Assembly: GCA_947503925.1 (NCBI GenBank) | Contig: CANNFQ010000003.1 | Coordinates: 186,001-250,000, forward strand | Direction: 5' to 3' | Length of the DNA stretch: 64,000 bases | Origin: an uncultured Paracoccaceae bacterium | Lineage (GTDB): Bacteria > Pseudomonadota > Alphaproteobacteria > Rhodobacterales > Rhodobacteraceae | Shown here: one piece after another, positions 26,473 through 34,127 of the stretch | Numbering within the stretch: the first letter of the stretch is position 1 | Layout: each line of letters begins with the position of its first letter | Made by a program: the position numbers and the translations under genes | The notes under the pieces: model-generated | The model's database searches: none | The model's input: the letters and a program-made list of their open reading frames with translations, nothing else | What the model was told of the DNA's origin: nothing

Positions 26473-27054
26473 ATGCGCCCCGTTTTGATCTGGGGCGCGC
26501 TGGGGGTCATGATCCTCTGGCCTTTGGTGATGGCTCTGGGCAGCCCGCTGCTGCAATGGCGTGATCCGATCTACATTCTGGCAGGCTTTGCAGGGGTGCT
26601 GGCAATGACATTGCTGGTCATGCAGCCCCTGCTGGCAGCGGGGCTGTTGCCGGGGATGGGTGGTTTTCTGGGGCGCAGGGCGCATCGCTGGATCGGGGCG
26701 ATGTTGGTTCTAACCATCGTGGTGCATGTCGGTGGTCTTTGGATCACCAGCCCGCCGGATGTGATTGATGCGCTACTTTTCACGTCGCCTACGCCGTTTT
26801 CCGCATGGGGAGTGATCGCTATGTGGGCGGTCTTTGCCACCGGGATTTTGCCGCTCTGGCGCAGACATCTGCGCTTTCGAACATGGCGTGGTTTGCATAT
26901 GGCATTGGCCGCGCTGATCGTCTTGGGGTGCATCGTTCATGCGCTGCTGATCGAAGGGACGATGGAGGTCACCTCAAAAATCGCATTGAGTGTGCTGCTG
27001 ATTGGGGTGGCAGGATATGTGCTGACCGGCCCCTACAGGCGCGGACGACAATAA
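26473..27054 (+). CDS. Ferric-reductase-like transmembrane haem protein
   Basis: A 193-residue inner-membrane protein of the ferric-reductase-like transmembrane family (MsrQ/YedZ-like fold) with about six helices. Candidate haem-ligand histidines are in RRAHRWIGAML near residue 73, TIVVHVGGLW near residue 85, RTWRGLHMAL near residue 140 and LGCIVHALLI near residue 155, spaced as expected for b-type haems. No NAD- or flavin-binding domain is attached, so it needs a separate electron donor. It is paired with the Tat-exported dioxygenase-like gene 7 bp upstream; electron delivery to that protein is a possibility inferred from context. Confidence 0.85.
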   Translation: MRPVLIWGALGVMILWPLVMALGSPLLQWRDPIYILAGFAGVLAMTLLVMQPLLAAGLLPGMGGFLGRRAHRWIGAMLVLTIVVHVGGLWITSPPDVIDALLFTSPTPFSAWGVIAMWAVFATGILPLWRRHLRFRTWRGLHMALAALIVLGCIVHALLIEGTMEVTSKIALSVLLIGVAGYVLTGPYRRGRQ

Positions 27055-27070
27055 AACATCTAGCAAAGCA

Positions 27071-27107
27071 AAAAGGGGCAGAGAGCCATGTCCAACCTCT
27101 CTGCCCC
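27071..27107 (-). terminator. Rho-independent terminator
   Basis: Perfect 11-bp stem (GGGGCAGAGAG with CTCTCTGCCCC), 11-nt loop. On the minus strand it is followed by TTTT/TTGCTTTG, so it ends the gene at 27158-27625. It may also help block the convergent haem-protein transcript. Confidence 0.85.
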
Positions 27108-27157
27108 AGGCAAACGCGGTAACCGGGGCGTGTGACCGCGCGACTGCTCGGACGCTC

Positions 27158-27625
27158 TTAGCGGCGCCGATCAGATCTGTAGCCCTGCTCGCGCAGGCAA
27201 AGCGGGTCAAAGCCACGGCGCGGGCCGTTATCGGTATAGACGCGCACGGCACAACGGTCGGGCAATGAATTCACAAAGGTGTAGTTGCGTTCCAGGCAGC
27301 GGCGGCCAAACATGCGCTGGGTGCCAAAGCGGGTTTCAACCCGGCGCATACAGTCATGGGGGATCACCCGGCTATTGGTGCGCTGATTCAGGTCGGACCA
27401 GCGGTTGCCACGATTGGCGCGCGGGGCCGGATTGTGACGACGGTTATCATGCACGCGGGTGCTGTCATCCTTGTCGCGGTTTTCCAGCACGGCGTTCAGG
27501 GCCGCAATTGCCGCGATACCAAGGACCAGCTTGCCCACCTCATCCCGGTCCAGTCCGCCGGCCTGGGCGGGGGTGACAAGGACAAGCGAGGCGGCGGTCA
27601 AGCCAGCAATCAGATGTTTGAACAT
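27158..27625 (-). CDS. Exported basic protein of unknown function
   Basis: A 155-residue protein I do not recognise. Signal peptide MFKHLIAGLTAASLVLVTPAQA, then a second hydrophobic stretch (VGKLVLGIAAIAALNAVLE), a strongly basic, Asn/Arg-rich linker, and a cysteine-containing C-terminal region (HDCMRRVETRFG, GRRCLERNYTF, DRCAVRVYTDNG, DPLCLREQGY) with four Cys that could form two disulfides. The start at 27625 has AAGGA at good spacing; two earlier in-frame starts overlap it. It is convergent with the haem-protein gene. Confidence 0.72.
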   Translation of the reverse strand: MFKHLIAGLTAASLVLVTPAQAGGLDRDEVGKLVLGIAAIAALNAVLENRDKDDSTRVHDNRRHNPAPRANRGNRWSDLNQRTNSRVIPHDCMRRVETRFGTQRMFGRRCLERNYTFVNSLPDRCAVRVYTDNGPRRGFDPLCLREQGYRSDRRR

Positions 27626-27786
27626 AACCATTCCTTTCGGGTACGAGGGACGCAAGGGGCGTTGATGAAAGGAATTTGCGGGCGGTCCGGCCCGCCAAAC
27701 AATAACGGGGGATGGTTATGCGATTGCCATCGCGATAACATCCGGCGTTATTGAATATCATCACGGCAAGGTGTCAGGTCAGTTCC

Positions 27787-28068
27787 ATGAAACATCTTTC
27801 TTTCACATTCATGATCCTGATGCTTTGCGCTGGCACCGCTCAGGCCGCCTGTTATGCCGATTACAAGGCCAAACAGGATGCGCCCCTGCGGCTGCATTAC
27901 GGTGTGGCCGAGGTGCAGGGTGATTGCTCTGTCGCTTCGGCTGAAGACCAGTTGCGGCAAAGCCTGTCGCGTGATGGTTGGCAGCTCTTGAATGTGCTTG
28001 GCGTCTTTGATGATGCTGGGCTGGAAGGAAGAAAGGACAGCGCAGGTGAATACTTCCTCCGCTACTGA
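27787..28068 (+). CDS. Small exported protein of unknown function
   Basis: A 93-residue protein with a signal peptide (MKHLSFTFMILMLCAGTAQA). The mature part of about 70 residues begins ACYADYKAKQDAPLRLHYG and contains two cysteines (ACYADY, GDCSVAS). The pattern RDGWQLLNVLGVFDDAGLEGRKDSAGEYFLRY at the C-terminus, around residues 60-93, is characteristic of a conserved roseobacter hypothetical family. The next gene starts within its last 23 bp, so the two are translationally coupled and probably functionally linked. Confidence 0.75.
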   Translation: MKHLSFTFMILMLCAGTAQAACYADYKAKQDAPLRLHYGVAEVQGDCSVASAEDQLRQSLSRDGWQLLNVLGVFDDAGLEGRKDSAGEYFLRY

Positions 28069-28744
28069 GGCTCGTGAAATTGGCAGCCGGATCGTCGTCG
28101 CAGGGATTGCGGCGATTGTTGTTATTCTGGCGATTGCGGCGGTGCTGCTCTTCATTAATCTGCCCGATGCGAATGCGTTCAATGCAAGGGTTGAGCAGCT
28201 TTTCATCGAAAATGACAACCTGACCGGCAATGCCGAGATTAAGCTGCTGGAAATCCTCGCCCAGTCGGGCACCGCGTTTTCCGACACGCTGGCCTCATAC
28301 CGCTTCGTTATTTTTGTGCTGCTGATCTTTGCCACGGCCCTGTTGATCGCCGCCGTCGCCTTTCTGGTCATGCTGATCGCCCTGAACCGGCGCATGGGCC
28401 GGATCGAACGGCAAGGGATCGAGGTGAATTCACTGACCATCAGCCGCGACCAAAAGGCGGTTTACCTCAATGATTTCGAGTTCAAACTGACCGATGCGGC
28501 CATCGAAACCCTGTCCGTGCTGGCAGAGGCGCGGATGGATGATGAGGTCCTGTCAGGGGCGGAAATCGAAGGCGTCATTTCGGGGCGCGCGTCTGCCGAC
28601 TGCGACGAGGCCGCAGGCGCCACCCGGATCAAACGGCTGCGCGACACGCTGGGCAATCAGATGATCAGCGAACTTCTGGTCAAGAACATCGCGCGTAAAG
28701 GGTATATGCTGGCGATCGATAAAGACGTGATCAAGATGATCTGA
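28046..28744 (+). CDS. Membrane-anchored winged-helix protein
   Basis: A 232-residue protein with two N-terminal membrane helices (residues about 12-35, IVVAGIAAIVVILAIAAVLL, and 85-113, FVIFVLLIFATALLIAAVAF) around a short likely periplasmic loop. The cytoplasmic C-terminal domain resembles an OmpR/ToxR-type winged helix: a strand start (NSLTISRDQKAVYLNDFEF), then KLTDAAIETLSVLAE, and a recognition-helix plus wing segment TRIKRLRDTLGNQ and KNIARKGYML. Start GTG at 28046 with GAAAGGAC upstream. This would make it a membrane-tethered one-component regulator, coupled to a small exported protein that could be its sensor partner. Confidence 0.75.
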   Translation: MNTSSATEAREIGSRIVVAGIAAIVVILAIAAVLLFINLPDANAFNARVEQLFIENDNLTGNAEIKLLEILAQSGTAFSDTLASYRFVIFVLLIFATALLIAAVAFLVMLIALNRRMGRIERQGIEVNSLTISRDQKAVYLNDFEFKLTDAAIETLSVLAEARMDDEVLSGAEIEGVISGRASADCDEAAGATRIKRLRDTLGNQMISELLVKNIARKGYMLAIDKDVIKMI

Positions 28745-29008
28745 GGCAAACGAGTGACGTCCGGGCGTAACGCGGATTGGGCGGCACCCATCGTTCAAAC
28801 AATGCCGGCATTGCGGACTAAGCCAACTTGCGCATATGCCGCTTTTGCTCAGGCAGAAAACCCTCGCTTCTGTGGCATCACTGTCGATGCATTGCAGTTG
28901 ACGTCACCGAATCCGGCATTGAACCCCGCCACGCGATACCGAAACCAAACGGCCCTTTCGCTGCGGCCGGTTTGAACCATCCAGATGCGGCCGCTTGAGG
29001 CGGGGTCG

Positions 29009-29398
29009 CTACGCGGCGTCGAGCAGCCCGGTGCCATAGGAGTTGTCGACCGTGCAGAGCCACCTGCCTTTTTCATCCCTTTGAAAGACGTAAGTGGCCT
29101 GCCGTTTGACCGGTTCCTTTGTGTCCCCAATGAAAAGAAACGTTTCCATGATGACTAAGGCGGTGCCTGCACCTTCGAGCACTTGCGCAGCGCCTTGCGT
29201 GACTGTCAGCGCATTCTGAAAGTGCTTGGCAATTGCTTCGAACGCTTTCTTGATCTGGACTTTGCCGCTTGCGATTTGGCCAGGTTGAACGACCAACACA
29301 GCATCCTCAGCGTAGAAATCCATGAGAGTATCGAAGTCTTGTGCTGTGATGGCCCTGTCGGCCTGTCTAATCAGTTCCAGAACTTTGTGGTCGGACAT
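29009..29398 (-). CDS. SnoaL/DUF4440-like protein (NTF2 fold)
   Basis: A 129-residue cytoplasmic protein with the NTF2-like cone fold used by SnoaL-type cyclases and by DUF4440 proteins of unknown function. The pattern IRQADRAITAQDFDTLMDFYAEDAVLV matches the family start over about 30 residues, and the C-terminal strand RDEKGRWLCTVDNSYG is also typical. No catalytic residue set can be assigned. It is the last gene of a minus-strand unit with the DUF4386 and oxidoreductase genes. Confidence 0.85.
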   Translation of the reverse strand: MSDHKVLELIRQADRAITAQDFDTLMDFYAEDAVLVVQPGQIASGKVQIKKAFEAIAKHFQNALTVTQGAAQVLEGAGTALVIMETFLFIGDTKEPVKRQATYVFQRDEKGRWLCTVDNSYGTGLLDAA

Positions 29399-29475
29399 TT
29401 TGAATTCCTTCCTGTGTGTTTGATCTGCATAAGCAGGTGGCGCCGCCGCCTGTCATTGTCTTGGACCGATGGTTA

Positions 29476-30138
29476 TCAGGACGCTGCGGCCCGCCCGCCT
29501 TCGCCCGGGAGGATGAGTAACCAGAGGCAAAATGCCGTTTCAGAAATTAACGGCACGACATAGGCAGGTGCAACGAAACCGTGGAGATCGGGCGCGGCAA
29601 AGCGCAGGATGCTGCCGGTCAGATAGACCAGTCCCGACATACCAATCCCAATGCCCAGAATGGGCGGCACAGATCCCGACCGGATGATGAGATGCCCCGT
29701 CAGAAAGCAGTTCACCCCAAAGAAGATCAAGCCCAGATCATAGCCGTAGGCGTGCAAAGCGATAAAGCCGAGCGCCAGATCAACATCATTGACCAACAGT
29801 GCCATTTGTAGGTTCAACAGACCGGCCGCGATCAACCCTGACTGCAACAACCGGAAGACCAGCGCACTGAATGCCAGCGCCACAGATACGGGGCGGAAGA
29901 TCAAGAATAGCAGCATCGCAACAGCCGCGTCGGCGAGGGCCATCACGACGTCTGCCACAATCGACAGGCGGAACCATAGCGTTTCGGCCATAATAGCCTG
30001 AGCCGTCCATTCAGCCGAACCAAAATCAATGAGCGGCCCGCGCAGGACGACTTCTGACCCAACACCACATAAGATGATGATGAGATAACAGAGCCCGGCC
30101 AGACGCATCTGTTGCGGTGGGATGGCAAGCGTGTTCAT
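29476..30138 (-). CDS. DUF4386 membrane protein
   Basis: A 220-residue inner-membrane protein with about seven hydrophobic helices. The family opening AGLCYLIIILCGVGSEVVLRGPLI and the central LGFIALHAYGYDLGLIFFGVNCFLTG (residues about 122-147) match DUF4386. Function unknown. It lies 11 bp downstream of the quinone-oxidoreductase-like gene and 77 bp before the SnoaL-like gene, so the three are probably one operon controlled from the LysR divergent promoter. Confidence 0.83.
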   Translation of the reverse strand: MNTLAIPPQQMRLAGLCYLIIILCGVGSEVVLRGPLIDFGSAEWTAQAIMAETLWFRLSIVADVVMALADAAVAMLLFLIFRPVSVALAFSALVFRLLQSGLIAAGLLNLQMALLVNDVDLALGFIALHAYGYDLGLIFFGVNCFLTGHLIIRSGSVPPILGIGIGMSGLVYLTGSILRFAAPDLHGFVAPAYVVPLISETAFCLWLLILPGEGGRAAAS

Positions 30139-30149
30139 GGCAATTCCCC

Positions 30150-31130
30150 CTAGACCACGACAACATTGCCGCGCTTGCGGCCTGTCTCGACATAGCGATG
30201 CGCCTCGACCAGATCGGCCAATGGGTAGGTCCGATCCATCACTGGCGAAAACCGGTTCTTGGCCATGAGTGCCAGCACTTCGGACAGTTCCTCGCGATGC
30301 GCCGCAGGTTTTGACATTCCTGCTGCGGCAAACTTGGCTTTCTTACTGCCGAATAATCCAGTCACAATCATATCACGCAGCAGCCTCAGCCCCAGTACCG
30401 GACAGATGAAGCGTCCACCCTTGGTCAACGCGGGTTTCGCGGCGGCGAACGATGAGATGCCAAGTGTGTCAAATACCACGTCGTAGGTGGTTTCGCGCCT
30501 CAACGGGTCTTCGGTCTTGTAGTCGACGACATGATCCGCCCCCAAAGACTGCAGCAGTTCTGAGTTTCGGGCACTTGCACTGGCTGTAACCGTTGTGCCC
30601 AAGGCTTTGGCGAACTGAACCGCTGCCGTCCCCAAGCTGCCAGACCCACCCAGTATCAGGACGCTCTCGGCCGGTTGGACATCGGCGATACGGGTCAGGA
30701 AGTGCCAGGATGTCATCGCGCCATCAAAAAGTGTGGCGGCTTCCTCGTAGGTCACGGTATCGGGTTTCTTGAGTATGCTGCCACCTTCATCGACGCAGAT
30801 ATGCGAGGCGTTCGCACCGAACTGCAGGCCAGCCTCTCCAAAGACGGCATCGCCGACACGGTATTGGGTGACCTTGTCGCCAATCGCAACAACATCGCCG
30901 GAAAAACAGGTTCCCACCAATCCGGACCGTGGCCGCTTTAGCCCCAGAAAGAGGCGGGCAAATTTTGGTTGACCTGCCCGCATCATCCCATCAGCACGGG
31001 AGACAGCGGAGGCGCAGATGCGGATGAGAACCTGACCGGCTGTGGGTGCCGGGACAGGGCGCGATACCAGTTTGAGTACTTCGGGGCCGCCGTAATTGCT
31101 GACGTCCCAAGCATTGAATGTCGTTTCCAT
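30150..31130 (-). CDS. NAD(P)H-dependent quinone-oxidoreductase-like MDR enzyme
   Basis: Medium-chain dehydrogenase/reductase of 326 residues, of the zinc-independent quinone oxidoreductase group. GroES-like N-terminal domain (AWDVSNYGGPEVLKLVSRPV, GDVVAIGDKV), nucleotide-binding motif GGSGSLGTAAVQFAKALGT near residue 160, and a C-terminal substrate region. The catalytic zinc ligands of alcohol dehydrogenases are missing, as expected for this group. It is divergent from the LysR gene by 102 bp, the classical arrangement for a LysR-regulated target. Confidence 0.88.
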   Translation of the reverse strand: METTFNAWDVSNYGGPEVLKLVSRPVPAPTAGQVLIRICASAVSRADGMMRAGQPKFARLFLGLKRPRSGLVGTCFSGDVVAIGDKVTQYRVGDAVFGEAGLQFGANASHICVDEGGSILKKPDTVTYEEAATLFDGAMTSWHFLTRIADVQPAESVLILGGSGSLGTAAVQFAKALGTTVTASASARNSELLQSLGADHVVDYKTEDPLRRETTYDVVFDTLGISSFAAAKPALTKGGRFICPVLGLRLLRDMIVTGLFGSKKAKFAAAGMSKPAAHREELSEVLALMAKNRFSPVMDRTYPLADLVEAHRYVETGRKRGNVVVV

Positions 31131-31178
31131 GATGATCTCCTTCGTTGAATGGCCAAGGAGATAATGGATTTATTTTCG

Positions 31179-31210
31179 TCCAATAATTGACTAAGATGAA
31201 CCATATTGGA
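31179..31210. promoter_or_regulatory. Dyad TCCAATA-N18-TATTGGA in the LysR divergent promoter
   Basis: 7-bp perfect inverted repeat, centred in the 102-bp gap between the oxidoreductase and the LysR gene. Its position and the AT-rich spacer fit a LysR-type binding site that would both autoregulate the regulator and control the oxidoreductase-DUF4386-SnoaL unit. Confidence 0.55.
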
Positions 31211-31232
31211 TCAAAAATGATACACTTGCCCT

Positions 31233-32114
31233 ATGGATTGGAAGTCACTCCCCGCCTTTCTTGCTGTGGCCCGGTCTGGGTCACTCCGCGCTGGCGCAGA
31301 GCAAATAGAGGGTACCCACGCGACGGTCCGCCGTCAGATTGAGGGGCTGGAGGCGCAACTCGGCACGACATTGTTTCGCAGGAACGCCGGCGGGCTGACA
31401 CTCACGGCTGCGGGGCGCCGCTTGCTGCCGCAGGCGATTGCAGCCGAGGCCGCGCTGTTGGAAGGCTTCAATGCCGTGAAAGGACTGGATCGCGAAGCAT
31501 CCGGGCGTATCCGATTGTCAGCGGATCCAATGACCGCACATTATCTACTCGCCCCGGTTTTGGCGGACTTTGCCGCGCTTTACCCAGAGATCGAGATTGA
31601 GTTGAAACTATCATATTTCCTCGACTCAATTGAGAAAGATGAGACGGACATTTCCATTCGGCACGTTCTTTCCGTCGAAGAAGATGCTGTTGGACGAAAG
31701 CTGTTTCCGCTGTCATTAGGGGTCTTTGCCTCCCGCAATTACATAGACACCAAGTTGGTAAACGCGGGATCTAAGGGAAAAGGTCTGACTTGGATCGGCT
31801 ATGGCGAAGTTCCCGAGTTGCAAAAGATGATCGCGGCTACGCCATTCGCGGATGCGCGCATTCGACATTTCGTTGAGGACCCGCAGATGCACCTGCATCT
31901 GGCCCGTGCGGGCGCGGGTATGACGTTTCTTGCGAACTGGGCTTCTACCGTGTTTCCAGAGTTACAGCGTGTGCCCGGCACGCAGCTGGATCAACGCCGT
32001 TCAACCTGGGTCCTTTTGCATGGCGGGCTGCGGCGCGTCCGGCGCGCGCGGCTTTTGGTCGACTATCTGAGTGCCGCATTGTTGGAACGGCGCGCGGAGT
32101 TCATCGGCCAGTGA
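31233..32114 (+). CDS. LysR-family transcriptional regulator
   Basis: A 293-residue LysR regulator. N-terminal winged helix-turn-helix (FLAVARSGSLRAGAEQIEGT, then VRRQIEGLEAQLGTTLFRR near residue 32) and a C-terminal effector-binding domain of two Rossmann-like subdomains (SGRIRLSADPMTAHYLLAPV, DISIRHVLSVEEDAVGRKL). It is divergent from the quinone-oxidoreductase-like gene, its most likely target. The effector cannot be read from sequence. Confidence 0.92.
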   Translation: MDWKSLPAFLAVARSGSLRAGAEQIEGTHATVRRQIEGLEAQLGTTLFRRNAGGLTLTAAGRRLLPQAIAAEAALLEGFNAVKGLDREASGRIRLSADPMTAHYLLAPVLADFAALYPEIEIELKLSYFLDSIEKDETDISIRHVLSVEEDAVGRKLFPLSLGVFASRNYIDTKLVNAGSKGKGLTWIGYGEVPELQKMIAATPFADARIRHFVEDPQMHLHLARAGAGMTFLANWASTVFPELQRVPGTQLDQRRSTWVLLHGGLRRVRRARLLVDYLSAALLERRAEFIGQ

Positions 32115-32129
32115 GGTGTCTGGTCGTTA

Positions 32130-32483
32130 TCACCACACAACTGCTGTTGTCAGGCACAGCATTACGGTCATGGTTGGTGCCCACAACCTGCGTTCTGGTG
32201 CAGACGGCGTGATCCAGTTCAGGACAGTAGACACAAAAATGACGATCACAGCAGCCCATGATGTCCAGCGCGGCCAACGTGGCCAACACCCATCAGCCGA
32301 CAGCACCGCAAGTACGACTGCCCCCAGAATAAGAATGGAAACCGCTGCCACAATCCGCCCTGACAGTGGCAAGGCACCATCGACTTGGCCGCCTTGGGTA
32401 ATCCGCCCCCAAGGGGCACCTAGGATAAGGGCAATCTGAAAGCCGATCACCCCAATGAGCATCGCGCAGAGAAGATAAATCAT
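32130..32483 (-). CDS. Small four-helix membrane protein
   Basis: A 117-residue hydrophobic protein with four predicted helices (MIYLLCAMLIGVIGFQIAL, IVAAVSILILGAVVLAVL, WAAVIVIFVSTVLNWI, WAPTMTVMLCLTTAVVW). The end WAPTMTVML resembles small membrane proteins found beside regulators in accessory loci. No family is recognised, and no clear ribosome-binding site is visible. It lies 112 bp downstream of the DUF1772 gene on the same strand and may be co-transcribed. Confidence 0.65.
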   Translation of the reverse strand: MIYLLCAMLIGVIGFQIALILGAPWGRITQGGQVDGALPLSGRIVAAVSILILGAVVLAVLSADGCWPRWPRWTSWAAVIVIFVSTVLNWITPSAPERRLWAPTMTVMLCLTTAVVW

Positions 32484-32595
32484 GCTGGCGAGCCTAGCAA
32501 TTCGGGCGTGAGCCGATCAACCAACCCAGGCTTGCAGGAGATAGTGAGCAGGCGACGCATGGGTATGATATGCGCCACATCCACACATAGGTCTG

Positions 32596-33105
32596 TCAAA
32601 CGGGCTGGGTCTGGTTCTGGACCATCCAAAGAAGTCCGAAAAGCAGGAGCGCCGCAGAAATAACGCAGGCGATCGTCCGGACGGAATTCCAAAAGGTCCA
32701 GCGGGGAACATAGGTCTGCATCCAGTATTCGCCGGTGATGTCCGACGACATCTCCATCCCCGCCAGCGCCTCGTTCATCGGAACGTTGAACAACACGGTG
32801 ACGCCAAAGCATCCGACGAAATATATCAGTCCGGCCAGCATGATCGGCGTGCCGGCTGGCGCGGCAAGGGCAAAGGCCCCGTAACCGGCAATAATCAGTG
32901 AAATGGCCGCCATGCCCAAAAACAGTGTCATGAAAACCCAGCGAAAGACCTCGCGATTGATGGTTTGCATGGCTTCAACGCCGCCATGGCCGCTGGTGAG
33001 GGCGAGCGAGCGCATGATGAAGTCTGAGAACGCAAGGAAGACGCCACCGACGAGCGCATAGGCCAGGACAGCGAATAGGATGAGAAAAAAGAATATTGTC
33101 GACAT
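32596..33105 (-). CDS. DUF1772 (anthrone-oxygenase-like) membrane protein
   Basis: A 169-residue inner-membrane protein with four helices; DUF1772 includes anthrone-oxygenase-like proteins. Family pattern GGVFLAFSDFIMRSL near residue 20, INREVFRWVFMTLF near residue 49, FNVPMNEALA near residue 106 and YWMQTYVPRWTFWNSVRT near residue 127. The chosen ATG has GGAG eight nucleotides upstream; a longer open frame upstream overlaps the NmrA-like gene in another frame and is rejected. It is 67 bp downstream of the NmrA-like gene, so probably the same operon. Confidence 0.86.
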   Translation of the reverse strand: MSTIFFFLILFAVLAYALVGGVFLAFSDFIMRSLALTSGHGGVEAMQTINREVFRWVFMTLFLGMAAISLIIAGYGAFALAAPAGTPIMLAGLIYFVGCFGVTVLFNVPMNEALAGMEMSSDITGEYWMQTYVPRWTFWNSVRTIACVISAALLLFGLLWMVQNQTQPV

Positions 33106-33172
33106 GAGCGTTACTCCTGTTGGGGTCAAAATGCAGGAGAACGGTTTCTCCTGCCTGCCATTGGGGATCAGG

Positions 33173-34000
33173 TCAAGCCGCTGCCGACCAAGCACCTGAG
33201 GCCATTGCAGTCTGGGCAAAGGCCGCAAAGTCACGCGGCTTGCGGCCCAATGCACGTTCAACGCCATCTGCCGTATGCGCATTTCGACCGTCCAGTGTCT
33301 CACGTGCGATCGAGGTGAAGACGTCCGCCACAAATTCACCGCCAGAAGTCGCGACATTGGCGTGAAAATCTTCAAACGCAATCGGGATGTGCCGAATGTG
33401 GCGACCCAGTGTGGCGGATAACACCTCTGCCATATCGGCAAATGTCATCAGGCGCGGGCCCGTTACCTCGTAGCGTTCGCCAATATGGCCCTCTTCTGTC
33501 AGCGCAGCGACGACCACGTCGGCGATATCATCGATATCAATGATCGGTTCGGCGATATCACCGCCCGGCATAGGTAACACACCACCCAGGATCGGATCGC
33601 GGAGATAGCCTTCGCTGAAGTTCTGCGCAAACCATGCTGCCCGTACAATCGTGAAGGGAATACCAGAGTTGCGGACGGCCTCTTCGCCCATGCTTGCGAA
33701 ATGCTCGCCACGGCCAGAGAGGAGTACGAGGTGTTTCAGCCCTGTCTCTGCCGCAACTTCAATGAGCGCTTCGAGCGTTTCGATAGCGCCAGGAAAGGCA
33801 AGATCAGGGAAATAGGTGACATAAGCTTTGGACACACCATTCAGAGCGGGTGCCCAAGTTGCCGGGTTATCCCAATCGAACGGGGTCTCGGACCGCCGTG
33901 CACCGCGACGCACGGCGACACCTTTGGCTTCGAGTTTGCTGGCGACCCGTGATCCGGTTTTGCCAGTGGCGCCGATAACGAGGATGGGTTGGTCAGTCAT
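33173..34000 (-). CDS. NmrA-like NAD(P)-binding protein
   Basis: Atypical SDR of 275 residues, NmrA/QOR2 type. Nucleotide motif LVIGATGKTGSRVASKL at residues 6-22, LKHLVLLSGRGEHFASMGE near residue 97, substrate-side FTIVRAAWFAQNFSEGYL near residue 123. No YxxxK active site is present, as is usual for the NmrA group, whose members act as quinone reductases or redox sensors. The ATG at 34000 has AAGGA upstream. It lies downstream of an AraC regulator in the same direction and upstream of DUF1772. Confidence 0.87.
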   Translation of the reverse strand: MTDQPILVIGATGKTGSRVASKLEAKGVAVRRGARRSETPFDWDNPATWAPALNGVSKAYVTYFPDLAFPGAIETLEALIEVAAETGLKHLVLLSGRGEHFASMGEEAVRNSGIPFTIVRAAWFAQNFSEGYLRDPILGGVLPMPGGDIAEPIIDIDDIADVVVAALTEEGHIGERYEVTGPRLMTFADMAEVLSATLGRHIRHIPIAFEDFHANVATSGGEFVADVFTSIARETLDGRNAHTADGVERALGRKPRDFAAFAQTAMASGAWSAAA

Positions 34001-34127
34001 TTTCTTGTTCCTTTGGTTCAAATTGATGACCAAGGATTAGAATGACTGGGTGGCGAGGGTATTGACCGCGCTTGCCATGGTTTTGACATCTACCGCCAAC
34101 GCCTTGCCCACGCGGTCGAACGCGCTG

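Noticed and set aside
28754-28975. 73-codon plus-strand frame between the winged-helix protein and the SnoaL-like gene
   Set aside because: No signal peptide, no motif, poor codon pattern; the stretch looks like plain intergenic sequence.
32480-32812. Open minus-strand frame overlapping the DUF1772 gene
   Set aside because: Different frame from the supported DUF1772 protein and rich in charged residues without family features.
34001-34127. Open minus-strand frame between the AraC gene and the NmrA-like gene
   Set aside because: It begins directly after a stop codon with no good start or ribosome-binding site and is too short to support; at most a remnant.
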